Part shown: positions 1-7,423 of the stretch, piece by piece
How positions within the stretch are numbered: position 1 is the stretch's first letter
Layout of the letters: each line of letters opens with the position of its first letter
Made by a program: the position numbers and the translations under genes
Assembly (NCBI GenBank): GCA_963846635.1
Contig: CAWJXM010000058.1
Coordinates: 124,001-188,000, forward strand
Reading direction: 5' to 3'
DNA: 64,000 bases
DNA from: AP-15 sp963846635
GTDB taxonomy: Bacteria > Pseudomonadota > Alphaproteobacteria > ATCC43930 > CGMCC-115725
The notes under the pieces: generated by a model
The model's database searches: none
What the model was told of the DNA's origin: nothing
The model's input: only the letters and a program-made list of their open reading frames with translations

Positions 1-2
1 TC

Positions 3-191
3 GGCGACTGGCTGAGAGAACAAAATGACAGCATACCGGTAATCGTCGTCGCCCACGGGCTGGTCAGCCGTGTCTTGCGCGGTCTTTACGCCAGCCTGCC
101 GCGCGAGACCGCGCTGCTTCTGCCAGTGCCACAAGACCGCATTTTCCGCCTGTCCGCTGGTGTAATCGAAACGCTTGCCGTTGCGCGCTAA
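3..191 (+). CDS. Histidine phosphatase family protein, C-terminal part
   Basis: This open frame enters from the left edge and stops with TAA, so only the last 62 residues are visible. They contain VVAHGLVSRVLRGL, the second conserved histidine block of the phosphoglycerate-mutase/histidine-phosphatase fold, followed by a short C-terminal strand. The family transfers phosphate through a histidine; the substrate cannot be told from this piece, and the RHG motif that carries the nucleophile lies outside the window. The stop codon abuts the stop of the converging metallophosphoesterase with no intervening bases. The family assignment rests on one motif in a partial protein. Confidence 0.7.
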   Translation, partial: GDWLREQNDSIPVIVVAHGLVSRVLRGLYASLPRETALLLPVPQDRIFRLSAGVIETLAVAR

Positions 192-1029
192 TTAGCCTGA
201 GACATTTGCCGGGCGTGGGTAGACTTCGTCGATCACATCATCGAGCCAATGTCGCGTCAGGCCCGGCACTTCAGCGATCCGAGCCGTCAATGTTGCGTTG
301 TCGAGCTCATAGACGACAGCGCCGAGCCGCTTTTCACCGGGCATCTCCGGTTGTGGCGCGCCGACCAGAAAGCTCGAAGCCGGCGACCAGATATAGCGCG
401 AGCCCTCAAAGACGAAATCCCGCGCTTTGTGCAGATGTCCGCTGGCGACGAGGGCAACCCGGTGCCGCCGCACCAGCGCCAGAAGCGCAGCACGCGGCTG
501 CGGCTTGACCGACCAATAGCCGGTGTCGCCTTCTTCCGGGTCGTCAAGAAATAGCGGCCGGTGCAGAAACCAAGCGATCCGCCGGTCTCCCGCTTCGGTC
601 ATCACCTGTTCGAGCCACAGCGCCTGCTCGGCCTCCTCCGGCGCGCCGCTGCCCATCAGCATCGCGTCGAGTCCGACAAGACGCCAGCGCTGCGCACCGT
701 CTGCGACATCTTCGACCCAGCGATCTGGGCCGAAATGACGCTGCCACGCGCTAAGCCGCTCGGCATTGACTGGTTGGCGGGCATGCCGAGCGTCGCCGAC
801 ATCGTGGTTGCCGGGGACCGCCCGCCAGCGGATTCCGAGTTCGTCCATCAGATGGGCGGAATAACTGAGGTCGGCTTCGACCCCGGCGCCATCAACGGTC
901 ACATCGCCGGTATGGATCACGAGATCGGGATGCTGGTCGGCGATCCACGCCGCGAGCGGCGCCCAATTGTCGGAAGAAATGTGGCTTGTCCCGGCTCAGA
1001 TGCGTGTCGGAAATCTGAACAATTCGCAT
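192..1029 (-). CDS. Metallophosphoesterase (calcineurin-like), single-base frameshift near the N-terminus
   Basis: The protein starts MRIVQISDTHLSRDKPHF, the D-x-H metal motif of calcineurin-like phosphoesterases, then loses frame at about 973-980. Removing one base there restores DNWAPLAAWIADQHPDLV running into IHTGDVTVDGAG and the GNHD motif (VPGNHDVGD), followed by GHLHKA near the C-terminus. These are the GD, GNHD and GH metal-ligand blocks of a di-metal phosphoesterase acting on an unknown phosphodiester or monoester. About 278 residues after correction is normal for the family. The start at 1029 is chosen because it alone includes the first metal motif. Either a sequencing indel or a recent pseudogene; the rest of the frame is undamaged. 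Confidence 0.75.
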
Positions 1030-1222
1030 TAGCCCCGCTTTCGGTCGAACCCAGCTTTTGCTGATAACATTTAGGCCGAGTGGGCGCTATTGCCACTGAG
1101 CCAGGGTTGGGGAGGATTGGCGCTCGCAGGGATGCCCGATGATCCTTTCGGCTGCGCGCAACCTGTCCGCCGTGCGCTTCGATCAAGGCTCGCGACCGTG
1201 ACGGTTGCTTGCCAAAAATAGG

Positions 1223-1239
1223 ATAGGGGTATACCCTAT
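1223..1239. promoter_or_regulatory. Probable DmeR operator (inverted repeat) ahead of dmeRF
   Basis: An inverted repeat ATAGGG-GTATA-CCCTAT ends 8 bases before the dmeR start codon. CsoR/RcnR-family repressors bind short dyads with G/C tracts flanked by AT pairs, and the position over the promoter and start region suits autorepression released by metal. The identification is by position and form only. Confidence 0.6.
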
Positions 1240-1247
1240 TTTCGAAC

Positions 1248-1526
1248 ATGACGCACACTGTCCGCGAAAAACAAAAGCTCCTGGCGCGGGTTCGCCGCAT
1301 CCGCGGCCAGGTCGAGGCCATCGAGCGGGCGCTCGACAGTGAGGCCGGTTGCGAAAAGGTCATGCACCTGATCGCCGGCGTGCGCGGTGCGGTGGCCGGG
1401 CTGATGGCCGAGGTGGTCGAGGAGCATGTCCGCACGCATCTGGTCGATGCCGAGAAGCACCCGGAGGCTTTAAATAGCGAGGCCGCCCAGCAACTGCTCG
1501 ACGTCGTCCGAACCTATCTCAGATGA
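1248..1526 (+). CDS. dmeR: Ni/Co-responsive repressor DmeR (RcnR/CsoR family)
   Basis: A 92-residue all-helical metal-sensing repressor of the CsoR/RcnR/FrmR family (DUF156). It carries His3, Cys35, His60 and His64, exactly the ligand set of the nickel/cobalt sensor RcnR rather than the Cys-His-Cys set of copper CsoR or the formaldehyde site of FrmR. Apo-protein should bind the dyad at 1223-1239 and release it when Ni2+ or Co2+ binds. The stop overlaps the start of the next gene by four bases (ATGA), so it is translationally coupled to a CDF exporter; this two-gene order matches dmeRF of Rhizobium and Agrobacterium. Family and metal class are secure; the symbol follows from the pairing. Confidence 0.88.
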   Translation: MTHTVREKQKLLARVRRIRGQVEAIERALDSEAGCEKVMHLIAGVRGAVAGLMAEVVEEHVRTHLVDAEKHPEALNSEAAQQLLDVVRTYLR

Positions 1527-2776
1527 GCGCGACCATGATGCAGGCATCGGCGCATTCCCACGTATTCTTGAGCGCAGGGCACGAGAAGAGCGAACGCAAG
1601 ACCTGGGCGGTGATCTGGCTTTGCGGAGCGATGATGATCGCCGAGATCGTCGGCGGCCTGATGTTTGGCTCGATCGCCCTTGTCGCCGACGGCATGCATA
1701 TGAGCACGCATGCGGGCGCTCTGCTGCTTGCCGCTCTCGCCTATAGCTATGCCCGAAAACACGTGAATGATCCGCGCTTTACGTTCGGGACGGGCAAGCT
1801 CGGCGATCTCGCCGGCTTCACCAGCGCAATCATCCTGGCGATGATTGCGCTATTGATCGGCTACGAGGCTGTCAACCGCTTCGTAGCACCAGTCACGATC
1901 CACTTTGCCGAGGCGATCCCGATTGCTGCCATCGGTCTCGCCGTGAACCTTGCCAGCGCCTGGCTGCTCGCCGCTGGGGACCATGATCACCACCATGGCC
2001 ATGGTTCAAGTCACAGCCACGGGGCAGCCCACGAACCACACGAGCATGACGGGGGGCGCACCATCAGAATGGCTGGCCGGGTCGTCGTTCTCGAAATCTT
2101 TGAGGATGGCGTACCGCCGCGGTTTCGGCTGTGGACCGAGACCGGGGAAGGTTTGGCGAGCGCATCGACCATGATCGAGACCATGCGGCCGGACGGCGCC
2201 CGCCAGCGCTTCGCGATGGTCGATCGCGGCGATTATCTTGAATCCATCGATACGGTCCCGGAACCACACCAGTTCACCGCATTTGTGTATGTCGAGGGTG
2301 AAAATTGCGAGGCCGTTTTTGAAGAACATGAGCATATTGCTGCGATCACCCATCGCGACAACAATTTACGAGCCGCGGTCATCCACGTTCTGGCCGATGC
2401 TGCGGTCTCGGTTCTGGTCATTGTCGGGTTGCTGTTGGCCCGCACCTTCGGGTGGCTCTGGGTAGACCCGTTAGCCGGAATAATTGGGGCTTGCGTCATC
2501 GCGAGCTGGTCGTATGGCCTGATCCGGGATACCGGGGCCATCTTGCTCGACATCAACCCCGATCGGCACATGGCAGACCATTTGCGCCGCATGATTGAGA
2601 CGGAGGGCGATCAACTTGCCGACCTCCATCTGTGGCGACTGGGGCCCGGACACCTCGGCGCAATTATTTCCGTGATCACGACACAGATGCGTGATGCAGC
2701 CTATTACCGTGCGAAGCTCGCGGGCTTCCGCTCCTTGTCGCATGTGACGATCCAAGTCGATCGATCAACGATCTGA
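1523..2776 (+). CDS. dmeF: CDF cobalt/nickel efflux transporter DmeF with an inserted cytoplasmic domain
   Basis: A 417-residue cation diffusion facilitator exporting Co2+/Ni2+ from the cytoplasm by proton antiport. Four membrane segments lie in residues 28-150 and two in 283-325. The second segment carries ADGMHMSTH (Asp56, His59, His63) and the fifth His288 and Asp292, forming the membrane metal site. The loop after segment four is His-rich (DHDHHHGHG, HSHGAAHEPHEH, residues 153-175), as expected for DmeF. Odd: residues about 178-272 form an extra block, beta-rich by eye, with EIFEDGVPPRF and RGDYLESID between the His loop and segment five, absent from a minimal CDF protein of about 300 residues. 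It overlaps dmeR by four bases and should be co-regulated by it. Confidence 0.88.
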   Translation: MSATMMQASAHSHVFLSAGHEKSERKTWAVIWLCGAMMIAEIVGGLMFGSIALVADGMHMSTHAGALLLAALAYSYARKHVNDPRFTFGTGKLGDLAGFTSAIILAMIALLIGYEAVNRFVAPVTIHFAEAIPIAAIGLAVNLASAWLLAAGDHDHHHGHGSSHSHGAAHEPHEHDGGRTIRMAGRVVVLEIFEDGVPPRFRLWTETGEGLASASTMIETMRPDGARQRFAMVDRGDYLESIDTVPEPHQFTAFVYVEGENCEAVFEEHEHIAAITHRDNNLRAAVIHVLADAAVSVLVIVGLLLARTFGWLWVDPLAGIIGACVIASWSYGLIRDTGAILLDINPDRHMADHLRRMIETEGDQLADLHLWRLGPGHLGAIISVITTQMRDAAYYRAKLAGFRSLSHVTIQVDRSTI

Positions 2777-2870
2777 AATCTGGTACCGGCCTGTAAGGGG
2801 ATCACGGGCGACAAGGGCACAGGCCAAGACACTGGAATAATACCTCACGGCCTGTTAAAGCTTCACCTGT

Positions 2871-2970
2871 CCATTGGGGAGTAGCCGCCCGCGCAGGATG
2901 CGGGGTTTGCGTCAACATACTTGGCCTCGGCCATGGCGCAGACGACCGGCAGGTTTGGCGAGACCTTTGG
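2871..2970 (+). promoter_or_regulatory. yybP-ykoY (Mn2+) riboswitch aptamer
   Basis: Three invariant blocks of the yybP-ykoY aptamer are present in order: GGGGAGTAG (2876-2884), GTCAACATACT (2911-2921) and GGCGAGACC (2957-2965). The closing helix can form from CCATTGG (2871-2877) and CCTTTGG (2964-2970) with two U-U mismatches, and a GC stem-loop sits between the first two blocks. This class binds Mn2+ between the two internal loops and turns on manganese export genes. It lies directly upstream of a TMEM165/GDT1 gene, one of its known target families. Confidence 0.88.
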
Positions 2971-2988
2971 CATCGGTTCTCTGCGGCC

Positions 2989-3035
2989 GGGTCGGGCGGC
3001 AGGGGCCGTGCCAAAGTGCACCTGCCGCCCGACCC
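2989..3035 (+). promoter_or_regulatory. Expression-platform hairpin over the start region of the GDT1 gene
   Basis: A perfect 15-base-pair stem joins 2989-3003 to 3021-3035 with a 17-base loop (3004-3020). The 5' arm ends in the AGG of the only Shine-Dalgarno-like tract (AGGGG, 3001-3005), and the GTG start at 3016 lies in the loop. There is no T run after it. This suggests a ribosome-site sequestering hairpin controlled by the aptamer just upstream rather than a classical terminator. Confidence 0.6.
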
Positions 3036-3612
3036 CGATCGCATTTCTGTGGAAGCATTCCTCGTCTCGACCCTGGTCGTCGGCCTCGCCGAAATCGGCG
3101 ACAAGACGCAAATTCTGTCGCTGATGCTCGCCGCGCGCTTCCAGCGGCCTGTGCCGATCATCTTTGGGATCCTCTTCGCGACGCTGGCCAACCACGCGGC
3201 AGCCGGCCTTGCCGGAACGCTTTTCGGAAGCTGGTTGGCAGGACCAGCCATGCGCTGGATCCTCGGGCTGTCGTTTCTGAGTGTCGCGGTATGGGCACTA
3301 TTCCCCGACAAGTTTGAGGGAGATGACAAGATGATCACTCGCTCGGCCGCATTCACGACGACCCTGATCGCGTTCTTTTGCGCCGAGATCGGCGACAAAA
3401 CGCAAATTGCGACCATCGGCCTTGCCGCGCGGTTTGAGAATTTCTGTCCTGTCGTTATCGGCACGACCTTGGGGATGATGCTGGCCAACATCCCGGCCGC
3501 CGTGATCGGCGACAAGCTCGCGGGCAATCTGCCTGCCAAAGCGATCCGGCGCGTTGCTGCCGGCGTGTTTGCGGTTCTTGGGATCCTGACCTTGAGCGGG
3601 GCGCGATTGTAA
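3016..3612 (+). CDS. TMEM165/GDT1 (UPF0016) family Mn2+/Ca2+ transporter
   Basis: A polytopic inner-membrane protein of 198 residues with two copies of the family signature AEIGDKTQ (residues 25-32 and 123-130), each followed by hydrophobic helices; the two halves are inverted homologues. Bacterial members export manganese, and the Mn2+ riboswitch immediately upstream supports that role here. The GTG at 3016 is kept as the start because it has an AGGGG ten bases upstream and lies in the loop of the regulatory hairpin; a second in-frame GTG at 3049 would give the more usual N-terminus (EAFLVSTLVVG) but has no visible ribosome site. The stop is followed 15 bases later by the converging DUF6489 gene. 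Confidence 0.9.
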   Translation: MHLPPDPDRISVEAFLVSTLVVGLAEIGDKTQILSLMLAARFQRPVPIIFGILFATLANHAAAGLAGTLFGSWLAGPAMRWILGLSFLSVAVWALFPDKFEGDDKMITRSAAFTTTLIAFFCAEIGDKTQIATIGLAARFENFCPVVIGTTLGMMLANIPAAVIGDKLAGNLPAKAIRRVAAGVFAVLGILTLSGARL

Positions 3613-3626
3613 CGCTTTGCGAACGG

Positions 3627-3869
3627 CTATTTGCGTTCGCCGCTTCGCGCCGCGAATTGCGTGAGCCACTGCTGGAATTGCTCGAAACCCTTTACTGCCG
3701 TCGGCAGCCAGGCGTCGATCATCGCTTTCGCGTCCATCGCCTTGATGTTGGCGCTGATCCGTTCCTGTACTTCCTTCAGCAGCACTTCCTGCATCGGCTG
3801 CACATCAGGAAGGCCGAGAAAGCGGCGCGCTTCCTCAGCAGTGCAGTCGATATCGAGCTTGATCTTCAT
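3627..3869 (-). CDS. DUF6489 family small protein
   Basis: An 80-residue protein starting MKIKLDIDCTAEEARRFLGLPDV, the conserved N-terminus of the DUF6489 family found mainly in Alphaproteobacteria, followed by an amphipathic stretch ending in WLTQF. The function of the family is unknown. It converges with the GDT1 gene and is divergent from the MBL gene at 3940, with about 70 bases between the two starts serving as their shared promoter region. No signal peptide or membrane helix is visible, so it is probably cytoplasmic. Confidence 0.8.
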   Translation of the reverse strand: MKIKLDIDCTAEEARRFLGLPDVQPMQEVLLKEVQERISANIKAMDAKAMIDAWLPTAVKGFEQFQQWLTQFAARSGERK

Positions 3870-3939
3870 TATGGCATTCCTCGTTCGGCGGTTTCACAGG
3901 CGGGACAATCCGGCCGGTCTCGTGTACTCTCACCTTATC

Positions 3940-4875
3940 ATGGCTGTCGACATCCCGTTCCTGCGCGAATTCTCGTTTGAATATGGCCGGCTCGAACCGG
4001 TCGCACCCGGCATCCGGCGGATCGTCGCCCGCAATCCGAGCCCGTTCACCTTCAAAGGCACCGGCACTTATGTAATCGGGGAGGGTGAGGTCGCGGTGAT
4101 CGACCCCGGTCCCGAACTCGAAGAGCATGTTGCCGCGTTGCTGTCGGGGCTTGCCGGCGAAGCGGTGACCCACATCCTGATCACCCACACTCATCGCGAC
4201 CATTCGCCGGCGGCGAAGGCGCTAAAGGCGGCAACCGGGGCCGCGACCTACGGTTTTGGCCCGCATGGCGTGGGCCTTCAGCCCACGGGCTTGTCCCGTG
4301 GGGGGCGGCGCGGCGAGGCCGGTATCGAGGAAGGCGGCGACTGGGATTTTGTCCCCGATGTGACGGTGCAGGATGGCGACGAGATCGCTGGCAAAGGCTG
4401 GCGTTTCGAGGCCGTACACACGCCGGGCCACACTTCGAACCATCTGTGCTTTGCGTTGTTTGGATCAGGCGTTCTGTTCAGCGGCGATCATGTCATGGGC
4501 TGGTCGACCAGCGTGATCGCCCCGCCGGATGGCGATATGAGCGCCTATATGGCCTCGCTCGACAAATTGCTGGCCCGTTCGGAGCGAGTTTATTGGCCGA
4601 CGCACGGACCGGCGATCACCGCACCGCAGCCGCATGTGCGCGCCTTTATCGCCCATCGCCGCGAGCGCGAGGTGGGCATTCGCGATTGCCTCGCGGCCGG
4701 CCCGCAACGCATCGAGGCGATCGTCGACAGGCTTTATATCGGGCTCGGTCCCGGTCTGCATCGTGCCGCCGGACGCTCGGTGCATGCGCATCTATTGGAT
4801 CTGGTCGGCCGCGGTCTCGTGGAAGCCGACGGCCCTCCGACGATCGACGCGCTCTATCGCCGCCCCACGCGCTGA
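3940..4875 (+). CDS. MBL-fold metallo-hydrolase (LACTB2-like)
   Basis: A 311-residue metallo-beta-lactamase fold hydrolase. The zinc-binding motif reads THTHRDHS (about residues 85-92), followed by HTPGHTSNH, SGDHVMG and a C-terminal THGP, giving the full di-zinc ligand set; a winged-helix-like tail (residues 235-311) is typical of LACTB2/glyoxalase-II-like members. Substrate unknown; relatives act on thioesters or RNA. The open frame extends upstream, but ATG 3940 (MAVDIPFLREF) begins the conserved region and the longer frame overlaps the divergent DUF6489 gene. About 20 residues (PTGLSRGGRRGEAG) form a basic loop between the metal motifs. Confidence 0.85.
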   Translation: MAVDIPFLREFSFEYGRLEPVAPGIRRIVARNPSPFTFKGTGTYVIGEGEVAVIDPGPELEEHVAALLSGLAGEAVTHILITHTHRDHSPAAKALKAATGAATYGFGPHGVGLQPTGLSRGGRRGEAGIEEGGDWDFVPDVTVQDGDEIAGKGWRFEAVHTPGHTSNHLCFALFGSGVLFSGDHVMGWSTSVIAPPDGDMSAYMASLDKLLARSERVYWPTHGPAITAPQPHVRAFIAHRREREVGIRDCLAAGPQRIEAIVDRLYIGLGPGLHRAAGRSVHAHLLDLVGRGLVEADGPPTIDALYRRPTR

Positions 4876-5294
4876 GCAAGCGATCTCGTATCTCTTTTCA
4901 TTAGCCGCTGCTTTGCTGCGCTAACGGTGTTCGGCAGACGCTGTAATAGCATTGCGGCGGCCTGTTAGCTGCGACGCCCGACGGCGAAGCCCGCTTAGAG
5001 CTGTCCGCGCCCGCTCAAGCTTCTTGCGGGCAAGTGTTCCTGTGGCGCGAGATTCTCTCATTCATGCTCTCGCCACGTGCGGTTCGCTGTTCTGTTCTCT
5101 TCCCGAGGCTTTTTCAGGCTGATTCGGATCCATTTGGACGCGATCGGCGACGCACCGGACTCTGCATTATCAAATAGTTGATGAGCTTCTGTTGTAATTA
5201 CGACACACTGAGATGAAAATAAGACGAATTTCATTGACGTGTCATAAACCGCCGATAGCCTGCCTTCCCTGATATTAATCGGGAGGTAGAGATC
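4876..5294. other. Intergenic region, porin promoter side
   Basis: No coding frame is convincing here. The last 130 bases are notably AT-richer than their surroundings (5160-5270) and end in GGGAGGT seven bases before the porin ATG, so this is the likely promoter and ribosome site of the porin gene. A weak stem (TTAGC...GCTAA, 4901-4924) follows the MBL gene and could end its transcript. Confidence 0.4.
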
Positions 5295-6942
5295 ATGACG
5301 CTCGATCATAAAGCTGCTTCGAAGATCAGTTTCGCCGCAGCGGGCGTTTTGCTTGTGGGCGCGACCGCGGCGCACGCCGACGAATTGGCCGATCTGCGCG
5401 CCAGTCAAGCAGCACTGAGCGCGCAACAAACCAACCTAGATAAGGAACAAGAACTGCTCAAGGCGCGGATCGATCAGCTGGCCCAGGGTCCAAACCCGGG
5501 CAGTAATCCGGGTGCGGCAGGGTCTCCGGCCCCCTCGGCACCAGCGCTCGGCGGCAGCTTTGCGCGCTCGTTTCTCATTCCCGGAACCGACACCTCGATC
5601 CGTATCGGCGGCGGTTTTATCGATGAATCGGTTTTTTATTATCTGCAAAACGGCCCGGTCAATGGCGTGCCGAGCGCCACGGCCGAAATCGACGGCAATC
5701 TCGAGACGATGCCGCTGTTCCTCGGCGGCGGCAGGGTTCCCGGCTATCCCACCCCCGGCAATCTGGTACCGGTAAATATCCAGTCTTCGCGCGGCAACGG
5801 GGTGTTTTTTCAAACTCCACAACAGACGCGGCTTAACTTCGAAACACAGACACCGACACAGTATGGTGACGCACGCACCTTTCTCGAAATCGACTTCAAA
5901 GGGACCAACAATTTCAGTGCGGTGGGCGAGAATGGCGAGACGAGTATCAACGACCCCCTGATCCCGCGTATGCGCTATGCCTTTGGCACCCTTGGGGGCT
6001 TTCTCGCCGGTCAGGCCAATTCCAATTTTCGCGACGCCGCAGCCGAGCCCGAAACCTTCGCGGATGATGGAGCTGCCGGTATCGCCGGGCCGCTGCGCAT
6101 CCCTCAGGTTCGCTATACCTATCAGGGGCCTTGGGGCATCGCGTGGTCGGTATCGGCAGAGACGCCGTCGACCGAGATCCTGACGCCGGCCGGCAAGATT
6201 GCGTCGGATTCGACAAACCAGGTTGTTAACACCACTGCCGGCCTCGTCCCTGCAAGCAATGGCGGGACCGGCACTTGCGTCACCAACGGCATCACGGTGA
6301 CCAATGCCGCGGGTTGCACCTTGTCGAGCAATCCGACCAAGAGCTCGGCTCCCGACATTACGTTCGCCTCCTATTGGGCGCAGTCCTGGGGCCATGTCGA
6401 TTTCCGGGGCGTGCTTCGTCCGACATTGACGATTAACGATGGGAGATATGTGAACCAGCAGTTCGTCGGCTATGGCGGCGGCCTCTCCGGCGACGTCAAA
6501 CCCGGCTGGGGCAAAGACGATTTCCAATGGCAGTTCACCGTCGGCAACGCCATTGGCCATTATCTGCTCAGCGCGACCGGCGGTGATCTGGCGACCAATT
6601 ATCTGGTAACTCCAGCCTCGCCCGCCGCCGCAGGCAATGTTTTGGTTAGCCCGATCATGGAAGTGGGCGGAGTCGCCGGTTACCAGCATTGGTGGTTGCC
6701 AAACATTGCGGTCCAATATCGCCTATGGTTACTGGCAGGCAGATGTCTCGTCGCAACTCGTGGGCCCGATCGAGTCGACGGTGGCGAACAAGCGCTTGCA
6801 ATCCGTCAACTTTAACGTGATCTGGAGCCCTGTCGCGTTTATCGATACTGGTGTCGAATATCTTTGGGGCAAACGGACTGTCGTCGCCAATTTTTCCGGA
6901 CAGGAGCAACTCCTGATCGGCAAATTCCGCGTCAAGTTTTAG
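5295..6942 (+). CDS. Outer-membrane porin (DcaP-like), frameshifted near the C-terminus
   Basis: A Sec signal peptide (to AHA, about residue 28) leads a short periplasmic coiled coil (ELADLRASQAALSAQQ through ARIDQLAQ), a Pro/Gly linker and the SFLIPGTDTSIRIGG strand that opens the barrel of this alphaproteobacterial porin group. The rest alternates beta strands. At about 6703 the frame is lost by one extra base: after WWLPN the frame that continues (LRSNIAYGYWQ) runs to 6942 and ends in GKFRVKF, the aromatic C-terminal strand needed for outer-membrane assembly, whereas the uncorrected frame ends at 6815 in unrelated residues. Probably a sequence error; if real, the barrel would lack its last strands. 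A truncated relative follows at 7097. Confidence 0.8.
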
Positions 6943-7096
6943 CTGCTTGCCGGATACATGCTGCGAATGGGCCGGCCGCGATTTAGCCGTGCGACCGGCT
7001 CGGCGGCGCGCCAAGCCTGTGTCTTAATGCCCCCTATTCATTTCGTCGGGAACACCGAGTAGCCTTGGCTCCTGGGAGATGGCGAGAGGGCAGCCG

Positions 7097-7399
7097 ATGA
7101 CCAAGCATTTCGCGGCTTTGCTTACGGGATCCTGCTTTGCGGCGCTTGTATTTCTCGGTTTGCCGGGCGCCGGTGCGGACGAATTCGGCAATCCCACCAC
7201 CCGACAGTCGTTCCAGTCACGGATCGATCAGCTGGCGCAACCGGCAACTCCGCAGACCGCCGGTCGGCCTTACGAGCCGACAGCAAATGGGGGCGCCAGT
7301 CCCGGGAGTTTCCCGCGCTCGTTTCTGATCCCGGGAACCGACACCTCGGTGCAGGTCAGCGGTTCTGTCGGTGTAACCGCGGGCTTTCACAACCGCTGA
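7097..7399 (+). CDS. Small secreted porin-like remnant
   Basis: A 100-residue product with a signal peptide (MTKHFAALLTGSCFAALVFL to GAGADE), then SRIDQLAQ and PRSFLIPGTDTSVQVSG, matching the beginning of the porin just upstream. It stops at the place where the first beta strands would start (VTAGFHNR), and the coiled-coil segment between signal and IDQLAQ is missing. The start at 7097 is chosen over 7079 because AGAGGG lies at the right distance. It looks like the leftover N-terminus of a second porin copy, yet its ribosome site and signal peptide are intact, so a short secreted protein may still be made. Confidence 0.6.
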   Translation: MTKHFAALLTGSCFAALVFLGLPGAGADEFGNPTTRQSFQSRIDQLAQPATPQTAGRPYEPTANGGASPGSFPRSFLIPGTDTSVQVSGSVGVTAGFHNR

Positions 7400-7423
7400 G
7401 AGTTAATTGTGACGCCGGTCTGC

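Noticed and set aside
3631..3939. Upstream extension of the MBL gene
   Set aside because: It runs antisense through DUF6489 and the shared promoter; the conserved protein begins at 3940.
4901..4924. Terminator after the MBL gene
   Set aside because: The stem has a bulge and no T run; mentioned only in the gap note.
5436..6716. Long minus-strand open frame opposite the porin gene
   Set aside because: It has no start context or known domain and is composed of the antisense of a clear porin; GC-rich DNA leaves antisense frames open.
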